From contig JAKLDN010000010.1 in the NCBI GenBank assembly GCA_022703505.1, positions 112,514 to 176,513 of the forward strand: DNA of 64,000 bases. Reading direction: 5' to 3'. Made by a program: the position numbers and the translations under genes. Of this stretch, positions 25,703 to 33,512 are shown in pieces (positions within the stretch are counted from its first letter, which is position 1; each line of letters begins with the position of its first letter). Below the pieces are notes generated by a model, which was not told the DNA's origin, searched no databases, and was given only the letters and a program-made list of their open reading frames with translations. This DNA is from Spirochaetota bacterium (GTDB lineage Bacteria; Spirochaetota; Spirochaetia; Treponematales; UBA12059).

Positions 25703-26668
25703 GTGGAAGACGGGAAACTGCTTAGGCAGTACGAGGTCATGCTCCGGGAACGGTACTTCGTGCTCGAGCAATGCACCCAGAACTCCAAGGGCAAGATCCA
25801 CGGATACTTGCATTGTTACACCGGCGAGGAGGCGATCGCCGCGGGGATCTGCGCGGACCTGAACCCCAAGGACTCGGTCTTCTCGACCCACCGGGCCGAG
25901 GGGCACCTCGTGTCCATGGGCGCCCGGTTCGACCGGATGATGGCCGAGAGCTTCGGCCGGGTGGACGGCTACGGCAAGGGTCTGGGCGGGGTCATGCACA
26001 TGTCCGTGCCCGAGATCGGCCTGGTCCACTCCAACGGAGTGGTGGGCGGCGGCATAGGACTCGCGGTCGGCGCCGGCCTGGCCCACAGGTACCGGAAGGA
26101 CGGCGGGGTCGCGGTGGCCTTCTTCGGGGACGGGGCGTCCAGCCACGGGGTCCTCTACGAGGGGATGAACCTGGCCTCCATCTGGAAGCTCCCCGTGATC
26201 TTCGTCCTGGAGAACAACGGTTTCGCCATCTCCAGCCCCGCGACCAAGATGATCTCCATCGCCGACGTGGCGCGGAGGGCGGACGGCTTCTCCCTGCCCG
26301 GGATCGTCGTGGACGGGAACGACCTCGTCGCGGTCTACGAGGCCGCCAGCACCGCCATCCGGCGGGCCCGGGCCGGCGAGGGCCCGACCTTCCTGGAGTG
26401 TAAGACCTACCGGACCCGGGGCCACAACGAGGGAGACCCCCAGTGGTACTACCGCACCCGGGAGGACGTGAAGGACTGGGAGCAGAACCGGGATCCCGTG
26501 AAGCGGTGCAAGGCCCTCCTCATTTCCAAGGGCCTGCTCACGGAGGAGAAGGACAAGGCGATGGTCGACGCGATCAAGAAGGAACTCGCGGAAGCGGTGG
26601 CCTTCGCGGACGCCAGCCCCTACCCCGGCGAGGAATACCTCGAGAAGTACGTCTGGAAGGAGCAGTGA
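25703..26668 (+). CDS. TPP-dependent dehydrogenase E1 alpha, acetoin-dehydrogenase-like
   Basis: 321 aa from a GTG behind AAGGAGG. The TPP/Mg2+ site is FFGDGASSHGVLYEG...LENN, and STHRAEGH supplies the substrate-side His. Length is typical of AcoA/PdhA-type alpha subunits. Its partner beta subunit starts 1 base after its stop. In this context, beside sugar-acid genes and without pyruvate-linked genes, the substrate may be an alpha-hydroxyketone such as L-erythrulose. That is inference; acetoin, pyruvate or a branched 2-oxoacid cannot be excluded. Confidence 0.93.
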   Translation: MEDGKLLRQYEVMLRERYFVLEQCTQNSKGKIHGYLHCYTGEEAIAAGICADLNPKDSVFSTHRAEGHLVSMGARFDRMMAESFGRVDGYGKGLGGVMHMSVPEIGLVHSNGVVGGGIGLAVGAGLAHRYRKDGGVAVAFFGDGASSHGVLYEGMNLASIWKLPVIFVLENNGFAISSPATKMISIADVARRADGFSLPGIVVDGNDLVAVYEAASTAIRRARAGEGPTFLECKTYRTRGHNEGDPQWYYRTREDVKDWEQNRDPVKRCKALLISKGLLTEEKDKAMVDAIKKELAEAVAFADASPYPGEEYLEKYVWKEQ

Positions 26669-26669
26669 G

Positions 26670-27659
26670 ATGGCGGAGCTTACCTACGGAAAAGCCATAG
26701 GCCGGGCCATCGCGGAGGAGATGCGCCGGGACCCCGACGTCTTCGTGATGGGCGAGAACGTGGGCACCACGGGGAACATCTTCAAGGTCCTGGAGGGCCT
26801 CCTGGCGGAGTTCGGGGAGGAACGGGTCCGGGACACCCCCCTGGCGGAGGAGATCATCATCAACGCCGCCGTCGGATCGGCCATGGCGGGCCTGCGGCCC
26901 GTGGCCGAGATCATGTACGTGGACTTCACGACCTTCGGCCTGGACGCCCTGCTCAACCAGGCCTCCAAGTCCTGGTTCAACTCCGCGGGCCGGGTGAACT
27001 GCCCCATGGTCCTGCGCTGTCCCCAGGGTGCCGGTCCGGGCCGCGGATCCCACCACACGAACAGCCTGGAGGCCTGGTTCGCCCACGTCCCCGGCCTCAA
27101 GGTGGTCCTCCCGGCGACCCCCGCGGACGCCAAGGGGCTCATGGTTTCCGCCATCCGGGACGACAACCCCGTGGTGTTCCTGGAGCACAAGCAGCTGTAC
27201 TTCACCAAGGGCGAGGTCCCGGACGGGGAGTACTCGATCCCCCTGGGAAAGGCCGAGATCAAGCGGCCGGGCAAGGACCTGACCATCGTCTGCTACTCCA
27301 TCACGGTGCACACGGCCCTCAAGGCCGCCGAGCTCCTCCAGAAGGAAGGGATCGAGGCGGAGGTCCTGGACCTGCGCTGTCTCATGCCCCTGGACCGGGA
27401 GGCGGTCCTGGCCTCGGTGGCCAAGACCAAGCGGGCCATGGTCCTCTACGAGGCCCCGGTTCACTACGGGGCGGGGGGCGAGATCGTCACCCTGATCCAG
27501 CAGGAGCTCTTCCGGGACCTCCGGGCGCCGGTACGGCGCATCGGGGGCCTCCACACCCACATCGCCTACGCCCCCAACCTCTGCGCCGCCGCCGTGCCGA
27601 CCGCCGAGCAGGTCGTCGTCGCGGCCCGGGACCTGGTCGGGTACGAGCGCAAGGCCTAG
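26670..27659 (+). CDS. TPP-dependent dehydrogenase E1 beta, acetoin-dehydrogenase-like
   Basis: 329 aa. Contains VFVMGENVG near the N-terminus, DTPLAEEIIINAAVGSAMAG, and the middle QGAGPGRGSHHTNSLEAWF, normal for AcoB/PdhB beta subunits that complete the TPP pocket and bind E2. AAGGAG precedes the ATG. Forms an alpha2beta2 E1 with the preceding gene. Confidence 0.94.
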   Translation: MAELTYGKAIGRAIAEEMRRDPDVFVMGENVGTTGNIFKVLEGLLAEFGEERVRDTPLAEEIIINAAVGSAMAGLRPVAEIMYVDFTTFGLDALLNQASKSWFNSAGRVNCPMVLRCPQGAGPGRGSHHTNSLEAWFAHVPGLKVVLPATPADAKGLMVSAIRDDNPVVFLEHKQLYFTKGEVPDGEYSIPLGKAEIKRPGKDLTIVCYSITVHTALKAAELLQKEGIEAEVLDLRCLMPLDREAVLASVAKTKRAMVLYEAPVHYGAGGEIVTLIQQELFRDLRAPVRRIGGLHTHIAYAPNLCAAAVPTAEQVVVAARDLVGYERKA

Positions 27660-27679
27660 GCCGCGGAAGGGAGAACGTC

Positions 27680-28444
27680 ATGGACATCGACCTGAAGGGA
27701 CGACCCGTCTTCGTGACCGGGGCGGCCAAGGGCATAGGCCGGGCGATCGCCAAGGTCCTGGCGGAGTGCGGGGCTCCCGTGGCCGTCGCGGACCTGGACG
27801 AGGCGGGGGCCCGGGAGACCGCGGCCGCGGTGACCGCCGCCGGCGGCAAGGCCCGGGCGTACAAGCTGGACGTGACGGACGAGAGGGCCGTCGGAGCCGC
27901 GATGGACGCCGCGGAGAAGGAGCTGGGGCCCCTGTACGCCCTGGTGAACAGCGCGGCCATCCTGATCCCGCCACGGCCCTTCCACACCATCGACCTCAAG
28001 GACTGGGAGGCCATCTTCTCCGTGGACGTGAAGGGCCTCTTCCTCTGCTGCAAGGCGATCGCCCCCCGGCTGATCGAGCGGCGCCGGGGTGTGATCGTGA
28101 ACATAGGCTCCGTGGCCGGCAAGATCCAGAGGCTCAACATGGCCGCTTACTGCGCGGCCAAGGCCTCGGTCATCCACTTCTCCAAGGTGGCCGCCTTCGA
28201 GCTGGCCCCTCACGGGGTCCGGGTGATCGCCCAGTGCCCGGGCACCACCGCCACGGACATGGTCCTGAAGACCATCACCGGCGGGGACCCGGAAGCCCTG
28301 GCCAAGTGGCTGGCGGGCATCCCGATGGGACGGCTCGCGGAGCCCGAGGACCAGGCCCGTCTGACCGCCTTCCTGATCTCCGACCTGGCCTCCCACATCA
28401 CCGGCCAGGCGATCAACGTGGACGGCGGCCAGGTCATGTGGTGA
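27680..28444 (+). CDS. Short-chain dehydrogenase/reductase
   Basis: 254 aa classical SDR: cofactor motif TGAAKGIG (13-20), NSAA, catalytic Ser in IGSVAG, and YCAAK. Asp at the end of beta-2 (VADLDEAG) points to NAD(H). ATG has AAGGGAG upstream. Placed between E1 beta and the lipoyl gene, it probably reduces or oxidises an intermediate, for example glycolaldehyde or an erythrulose/tetritol pair. Acetoin reductase-like activity is another option. Confidence 0.92.
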   Translation: MDIDLKGRPVFVTGAAKGIGRAIAKVLAECGAPVAVADLDEAGARETAAAVTAAGGKARAYKLDVTDERAVGAAMDAAEKELGPLYALVNSAAILIPPRPFHTIDLKDWEAIFSVDVKGLFLCCKAIAPRLIERRRGVIVNIGSVAGKIQRLNMAAYCAAKASVIHFSKVAAFELAPHGVRVIAQCPGTTATDMVLKTITGGDPEALAKWLAGIPMGRLAEPEDQARLTAFLISDLASHITGQAINVDGGQVMW

Positions 28445-28445
28445 A

Positions 28446-28484
28446 GCCGGCGCCGGCCCGCGGGCCGGTCCGCCCGGCGGGCGG
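28446..28484. repeat. Cluster of GC palindromes between SDR and lipoyl genes
   Basis: CCGGCCCGCGGGCCGG (28453-28468) is a 16-bp palindrome, overlapped by GCCGGCGCCGGC (28446-28457) and followed by CCGCCC-GGC-GGGCGG (28470-28484). A strong RNA fold inside the operon, likely to stagger expression. Confidence 0.6.
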
Positions 28485-28529
28485 CCGTCGGCGGCCCCGC
28501 CCAATCTCGAACCCAAGGAAGGAAGCACG

Positions 28530-28775
28530 ATGGCCCTGAAGATGATCAGCATGCCCAAGGTCAGCCAGGAGATGGAGGAGGTGGTCCTCTATACCTGGTT
28601 CGTCAAGCCCGGCGACTCGGTGAAGGCCGGGGATCCTCTCTTCTCCGCGGAGACCGAGAAGACCACGGTCGAGGTCGAGTCGGAGTACTCCGGGAAGATC
28701 ACCCGCCTCCTGGTCGCCCAGGGCGACACGGTCAAGCTCTTCTCCGAGATCGCCGAGATCGACACGGAGGACTGA
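28530..28775 (+). CDS. Free-standing lipoyl-domain protein
   Basis: 81 aa, only a lipoyl/biotinyl domain. The modified Lys lies in the hairpin AETEKTTVEV, with the acidic residue before it as in E2 lipoyl domains. SD AAGGAAGG precedes the ATG. The E2 core starts 4 bases after its stop and lacks its own lipoyl domain, so this protein is the swinging arm of the complex, supplied in trans. A biotin carrier is less likely given the neighbours. Confidence 0.93.
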   Translation: MALKMISMPKVSQEMEEVVLYTWFVKPGDSVKAGDPLFSAETEKTTVEVESEYSGKITRLLVAQGDTVKLFSEIAEIDTED

Positions 28776-28779
28776 GCCG

Positions 28780-29469
28780 ATGCTCTCGCCCCGAAGCTCG
28801 GAGCCCCTGTCGGGCCTGCGGAAGGTGATCGCCGACCGCCTGTCCCGGAGCAAGCGGGAAGCCCCCCACGCCTACTTCTCGATGCGGGTGGATATGGGCG
28901 CGGCCGCGGACCTGCGCCGCGACCTGGCCGCCCGGGACCGGAAGGTCTCCTACAACGACCTGGCCCTGTCCGCCGCGGCCCGGGCCCTGGTCGAGGTCCC
29001 CGGGTTGAACGGGCGCCTGGAGGGGGAGACCCTCTCCCTCTACGACACCGTGAACCTGGGCATGGCGGTCAGCCTGGAGAAGGGCCTCATCGTCCCGGTC
29101 CTGGCCGGGGCGGAGCGCCTGACCCTGGTCGAGTTGGCCGACAAGGCCCGGGACCTGGCCGGACGGGCCCGGCTCGGGAAGCTCAAGCTCTCGGAGTATT
29201 CCGACGGGACCTTCACGGTCTCCAACCTCGGGATGTTCGGGGTGGGGCAGTTCGCGGCGGTCATCAACCCCCCGGAGCTGGGTATCCTGGCCGTGGGGGC
29301 CGTGACGGAGGAGGCCGTGGCCCGGGACGGGGTCTTGACGGTCCGGCCCGTCCTGACCGCCACCCTCTCCGTCGACCACCGGGCCGTGGACGGGGCCCTG
29401 GGAGGCCGCTGGCTGGCGGCCTTCCGGGACATATTGCAGGCTCCGCGGGAGCGGCTCGCCGTCGAGTGA
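28780..29469 (+). CDS. Minimal E2 acyltransferase (catalytic core only)
   Basis: 229 aa, the catalytic core of 2-oxoacid/acetoin dehydrogenase E2: LRKVIADRLSRSK, FTVSNLGMFGV and the active-site DHRAVDGA near the C-terminus. There is no lipoyl domain and almost no room for an E1/E3-binding domain. The lipoyl part is the previous gene. It would transfer an acyl group, for example glycolyl or acetyl, from lipoamide to CoA. No E3 gene lies in the operon, so dihydrolipoamide dehydrogenase must come from elsewhere. Confidence 0.92.
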   Translation: MLSPRSSEPLSGLRKVIADRLSRSKREAPHAYFSMRVDMGAAADLRRDLAARDRKVSYNDLALSAAARALVEVPGLNGRLEGETLSLYDTVNLGMAVSLEKGLIVPVLAGAERLTLVELADKARDLAGRARLGKLKLSEYSDGTFTVSNLGMFGVGQFAAVINPPELGILAVGAVTEEAVARDGVLTVRPVLTATLSVDHRAVDGALGGRWLAAFRDILQAPRERLAVE

Positions 29470-29528
29470 GCGGCGGGTCCGGCCGGTTCCCCGGTCAGCT
29501 CGCGGTAATTTTTTCTGGAGGATTCTTC

Positions 29529-30581
29529 ATGAGCAAGGACTATTTCCACCGGGTGCACCGGCTGACCCCCACCAAGTTCTGGATCAACAACCCGACCCGG
29601 GCCGAGGCCGCCACGGCCATCGCCGCCGGGGCCCTGGGCTGCACCAACAATCCCTCGTACACCTGGAAGATGCTGGCCCATCCCGAGGAGGGACCCTACG
29701 CCGGCAAGATCCTGGACGAATCGATCCGGGTTTCCAGGAGCGACGACGAGGCCGCGGCGATCTTCCAGCGCCGGCTCGTGGCCCCCGTGGCGGAAGCCTT
29801 CCTCCCGATTTGGAAGGCCTCCCACGGCGCGGACGGGTGGGTGAGCATCCAGGGGGATCCGGTCCACGAGGACGACCCCGAGGTGATCATCGACGAGGCC
29901 CGGGAGAACCGGAAGGTCTCCCCGAACATCTGCATCAAGATCCCCACCACCGAGGCGGGCCTGGAGGCCATGGAGGTCCTGATCGCCGAGGACACACCGA
30001 TCAACGCCACCGAGATCATGTCCGTGGCCCAGGGGGTGGCGCTCTGCGAGACCTACAACCGCGTCTCCCGGAAAACCGGGAGGAAGCCCCCCCTCTACCT
30101 TTCCTACATCGCGGGGATCTACGACGACCACCTCCAGAACCAGGTCAAGGCCCAGGGCATCCCGATCGACCGGGACGTCCTCAACCAGGCGGGCCTGGCG
30201 GGGGCGCGGAAGATGTACGACATCATGACGGAGCGGAACTATCCGGCGGTCATGATCGGGGGCGGGGCCCGGGCCCTGCGGCACTTCACCGAGATGGTGG
30301 GGGGCGCCCTGGTGGTGACCATCAACTGGGTGGGGACCGCGGACAAGCTGATCGAGGAGGACCCGGACGTGGTCTTCCGCTTCTTCAACCCCGTTCCCCA
30401 ATCCGTCCTGGATGAACTGCTCTTGAAGCTCAAGGATTTCCGCCGGGGCTGGGAGCCCGACGGGCTGTCCGTGAAGGAGTTCGAGCACTTCGGGCCGGTG
30501 GTCCTCTTCCGGGATTCCTTCCTGCAGAACTGGAACAAGGTCCTGGAGGCCGTCCGGGAGCGTCGTCCCCGGCTCAAGTGA
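29529..30581 (+). CDS. Transaldolase-family protein
   Basis: 350 aa from an ATG with GGAGG 7 bases upstream. The Schiff-base Lys is in NICIKIPTTEAG, and GCTNNPSYTW and MIGGGARALRHF line the barrel. It is longer than the small 215-aa transaldolases and has its own C-terminal tail, so the substrate may differ from sedoheptulose-7-P. In this operon it precedes split transketolase, suggesting joint carbon rearrangement. Confidence 0.85.
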   Translation: MSKDYFHRVHRLTPTKFWINNPTRAEAATAIAAGALGCTNNPSYTWKMLAHPEEGPYAGKILDESIRVSRSDDEAAAIFQRRLVAPVAEAFLPIWKASHGADGWVSIQGDPVHEDDPEVIIDEARENRKVSPNICIKIPTTEAGLEAMEVLIAEDTPINATEIMSVAQGVALCETYNRVSRKTGRKPPLYLSYIAGIYDDHLQNQVKAQGIPIDRDVLNQAGLAGARKMYDIMTERNYPAVMIGGGARALRHFTEMVGGALVVTINWVGTADKLIEEDPDVVFRFFNPVPQSVLDELLLKLKDFRRGWEPDGLSVKEFEHFGPVVLFRDSFLQNWNKVLEAVRERRPRLK

Positions 30582-30600
30582 CCCCGTCGAGGAGGGAACC

Positions 30601-31437
30601 GTGCTGAACCAGGAGACCCGCGCCGCCCTGGCGGCCAAGGCCCGGAGACTCCGGAGGATGGTGGTGACCACCGTCCACCAGGCGGGAGACGGCCATCCCG
30701 GCCCGGCCCTGTCCTGCGCGGACATCGTGGCCGCCCTGTACTACCGGTGCATGCGGATCGATCCGGCCCGGCCTCGGTGGGAAGACCGGGACCGCTTCAT
30801 CCTGTCCAAGGGCCACGCCTGCACGGTCCTCTACGCCGCCCTAGCGGACCTGGGGTACTTCCCCGAGTCCGCCCTGCCGACCTTCCGTTCCCTGGGCTCC
30901 ATCCTCCAGGGCCACCCGGACATGAACAAGACCCCCGGGGTGGACATGACCAGCGGCTCCCTGGGCCACGGCATCCCCGTGGGCGCCGGCATGGCCGCGG
31001 CGGCCCGGCTCTCGGGCCGGGAATTCCGTGTCTACACCGTCGTGGGGGACGGGGAACTCAACGAGGGCATCGTCTGGGAGGGCGCCCTGGCGGCGGCCCG
31101 GATGGGCCTGGACAAACTGGTTGCCTTCGTGGATTGCAACGGTTTCCAGAGCGGGGGCACCACGGAGGAAATCAGCGGGATGAGCCGCATCCGGGAGCGC
31201 TTCGAGGCCTTCGGCTGGCGATGCCGGGAGATCGACGGCCACGACTTCGACCAGATCGTGGACGCCGTGGAGGAGGCCCGGGCGCCGACCGGCAAGCCTA
31301 CGATGATCCTGGCCCGCACGGTCAAGGGCAAGGGCGTCTCTTTCATGGAGAACAACAACGACTGGCACAAGGGGGTCCCGGACAAGGACCAGCTGGCTCG
31401 GGCCCTGGCGGACCTGGCCGACGGGAGGGAGCCATGA
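30601..31437 (+). CDS. Transketolase, N-terminal (TPP-binding) subunit
   Basis: 278 aa from a GTG with GAGGAGG upstream. TPP/Mg motif GDGELNEGIVWEG...DCN, SKGHAC for the phosphate/TPP His, and GSLGHGIP. Covers the first third of a normal transketolase. The C-terminal subunit overlaps by ATGA, so this is a genuine two-subunit enzyme. It moves a two-carbon ketol unit between sugars. Confidence 0.94.
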   Translation: MLNQETRAALAAKARRLRRMVVTTVHQAGDGHPGPALSCADIVAALYYRCMRIDPARPRWEDRDRFILSKGHACTVLYAALADLGYFPESALPTFRSLGSILQGHPDMNKTPGVDMTSGSLGHGIPVGAGMAAAARLSGREFRVYTVVGDGELNEGIVWEGALAAARMGLDKLVAFVDCNGFQSGGTTEEISGMSRIRERFEAFGWRCREIDGHDFDQIVDAVEEARAPTGKPTMILARTVKGKGVSFMENNNDWHKGVPDKDQLARALADLADGREP

Positions 31438-32360
31438 CGATGCGAGGAACCCGGGAAGCCTTCATCCAGGGTCTCCTGGAGGCGGCCCAGGCGGATCCGG
31501 CTGTCGTCCTGGTCTGCGCGGACTCCTTCAAGGCCGCCCGGGCGGCCCCCTTCGCCGAAGCCTTCCCGGACCGGGTCTTCGACGTGGGCATCGCCGAGCA
31601 GGCCGCGGCGGCCTTCGCCGCGGGCCTGGCCTCCTGCGGGTACAAGCCCTACGTGGACACCTACGCGGGCTTCATCGCCATGCGGGCCTTGGAGCAGGTC
31701 CGGCTCTACGCTGGGTATACGGGCCTAAACGTCAAGTTCGCGGGCCTCAACGGGGGCGTCTACGGCGGAGAGCGGGAGGGGGTGACCCACCAGTTCTTCG
31801 AGGACCTGGCCGCCCTGCGGGCCATCCCGGGCATGGAGATCGTGGTGCCCGCGGACGCGGGCCAGGTTCGCCAGGCGGTCCTGGCCCTGGCTTCCCGGCG
31901 CGGGCCCGCGTACATCCGCCTGGGCAGCGGCCGGGAGCCGGACATCCTGGATCCCGGCGAGCGCTTCGAGTTCGGGAAGCTCAAGGTGCTCTCGGACACG
32001 GGGACCGACGTGGCCCTCTTCACCCAGGGGCCGGTCCTGGCCCGGGTGCTAAAGGCCGCGGACCTCCTCAAGGCCCGGGGCGTCGGCGCGGTGGTCGTCG
32101 AGGCCGCCACCCTCAAGCCCTTCGACGCCGAGGCAGCCGCGGCCGTCGCCTCCCGCTGCGCCCGGATCGTGACCGTGGAGGACCACAACATCCTGGGAGG
32201 CCTGGGCTCCGCGGTGGCGGAGACCCTGGCGGAGCGGGGCCTGGCCCGGCCCCTCGTCCGGATCGGCATACGGGACGTGTTCCCCCAGTCCGGCCCCGCG
32301 GAGGCCCTCCTGGACCACTACGGCATGCGCCCGGAGGACATCGCGGCCGCCGCGACATAA
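31434..32360 (+). CDS. Transketolase, C-terminal (pyrimidine-binding) subunit
   Basis: 308 aa. VGIAEQAAAAFAAGLA carries the catalytic Glu, followed by the middle domain (YVDTYAGFIAMRALEQVR) and the C-terminal domain ending near GLGSAVAETLAERG. ATG overlaps the stop of the N-subunit. Last gene of the island's operon; the sequence becomes AT-richer right after it. Confidence 0.94.
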   Translation: MTMRGTREAFIQGLLEAAQADPAVVLVCADSFKAARAAPFAEAFPDRVFDVGIAEQAAAAFAAGLASCGYKPYVDTYAGFIAMRALEQVRLYAGYTGLNVKFAGLNGGVYGGEREGVTHQFFEDLAALRAIPGMEIVVPADAGQVRQAVLALASRRGPAYIRLGSGREPDILDPGERFEFGKLKVLSDTGTDVALFTQGPVLARVLKAADLLKARGVGAVVVEAATLKPFDAEAAAAVASRCARIVTVEDHNILGGLGSAVAETLAERGLARPLVRIGIRDVFPQSGPAEALLDHYGMRPEDIAAAAT

Positions 32361-32389
32361 ATTTTACATATCACTCAGGAACGGTTATA

Positions 32390-32414
32390 GTTATCCTTTG
32401 GGGGAGGGGATAAC
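32390..32414 (+). repeat. Inverted repeat before the envelope-protein gene
   Basis: GTTATCC (32390-32396) pairs with GGATAAC (32408-32414) around a G-rich loop, right after the transketolase operon and just upstream of the next SD. Could be a weak terminator or a fold near the start site. Confidence 0.4.
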
Positions 32415-32426
32415 CGGGAGGCCAGA

Positions 32427-33506
32427 CTGAGAATTCGCCTGTCCGCCGCTTTCGCCGCTTTCATCCTCGCGGGCGCGGTTCCGGCACTCGTGTACGCGCA
32501 GGCTCCCGTCATAGCCGTTTCGATACGTCCCGAGAATTCCGGGTCCTCGGAAGTATCCCCGGTCTTGGAGGAAATCCTCCGGGTCACGATCGCCCTGGCC
32601 GCGGAGGAGAGAGGATTCCGGACCATTCCCGATCCGGCCGGTGTCGCTGCGACCCCACAAGCGGAATTCCTGCTTTCGGTGCGATATTCTCTAACCGGGA
32701 ACCGGGTGACCCTTCGATTCGGGCTGAACGATACCCGGTCGGTCCTTCCCGAATCCTCGGGAAGCCTGGAGCGGACCCTGGATCCCCAGTTCGACCGGGA
32801 GGTTTCGCTCCTGGTCGCCGAGATCCTGCTCCCCGCGGAGCGGGAGGTCGCCGTCCGGCCGCGTACGGTTCCGGTCTCCGTGCCTGCGGTGGAGTCGCCG
32901 CAGGCCGCGGATGCGACGGTACAGCCGGGACCCTCCGGCGCCGTGACCGGGATCGGAGAGGCCGACGGGGTCAGGATACCCGGACGCGAACGGCGGGCGT
33001 CCCGACGGCCGCCCCGGCCGGACTTCGGCGCGGGGGTATACCTGCCCTTGGGGACCGCCCGAAGCTACTTCGATACCGCGGGATGGTTCGACGCCCGGTG
33101 GGGCTTTCCCCTGGGCGAAACCGGGCCCTGGAGCGCGGGGCCCGCGGCGGCGTTAGCCGCATTTTCCATGGCCGGACCCGACGAAGCGGAATCCGGCAAC
33201 TATTTCATGATGTTGGGCGCTGAGTTGAGCTTCCGGGTTCCCGGGGCGGGCAAGGTGTCTCCCTTCGCCTCCGTCTCCGCGGGCCCCGCCCTTGTGGTGG
33301 TCCGGGGAGCGGATCCCGAGCGGTACGCCAAACTCATGCCCTATGCGGCTGCGCGGCTCGGGGCTTCCCTCCGGGTTTCGCCTCGGTGGAGGCTCGGCGT
33401 GGATACGACCCTTTTGGTCCTTATGGACTACGAGGCCGGGTTCGAGTCGCTTTCCCCCGTCTGGGGGATTGCGCCCCGTATCTTCGTTTCCTTGGAGTCG
33501 AGGTAG
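32427..33506 (+). CDS. Secreted outer-membrane-type protein, probable CTG start
   Basis: 359 aa if started at the CTG at 32427, which has CGGGAGG 5 bases upstream and begins a good signal peptide (hydrophobic core about 8-20, cleavage near VYAQA). A GTG at 32490 lies inside that signal. The first 130 residues are a soluble alpha/beta domain, followed by a Pro/Ala linker and a C-terminal half with alternating hydrophobic strands (FGAGVYLPLG, SPFASVSAGPALVVV) like a small beta-barrel. Function unknown. A lipoprotein gene follows after 6 bases. Confidence 0.75.
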   Translation: MRIRLSAAFAAFILAGAVPALVYAQAPVIAVSIRPENSGSSEVSPVLEEILRVTIALAAEERGFRTIPDPAGVAATPQAEFLLSVRYSLTGNRVTLRFGLNDTRSVLPESSGSLERTLDPQFDREVSLLVAEILLPAEREVAVRPRTVPVSVPAVESPQAADATVQPGPSGAVTGIGEADGVRIPGRERRASRRPPRPDFGAGVYLPLGTARSYFDTAGWFDARWGFPLGETGPWSAGPAAALAAFSMAGPDEAESGNYFMMLGAELSFRVPGAGKVSPFASVSAGPALVVVRGADPERYAKLMPYAAARLGASLRVSPRWRLGVDTTLLVLMDYEAGFESLSPVWGIAPRIFVSLESR

Positions 33507-33512
33507 GAGGCC

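Noticed and set aside
24503..26425. 640-codon minus-strand frame opposite the permease and E1 alpha genes
   Set aside because: Spans two unrelated sense genes and their junction; shadow.
28780..29469. E2 gene as a truncated pseudogene
   Set aside because: The core is intact with active site, and the missing lipoyl domain is encoded by the adjacent gene.
30601..32360. Transketolase gene broken in two by a frameshift
   Set aside because: The subunits overlap by a clean ATGA, each has proper ends, and two-subunit transketolases are a normal bacterial form.
30601..32360. Sulfoquinovose transketolase pathway
   Set aside because: That pathway also uses split transketolase, but no sulfo-sugar isomerase, sulfolactaldehyde enzyme or sulfonate exporter is present here.
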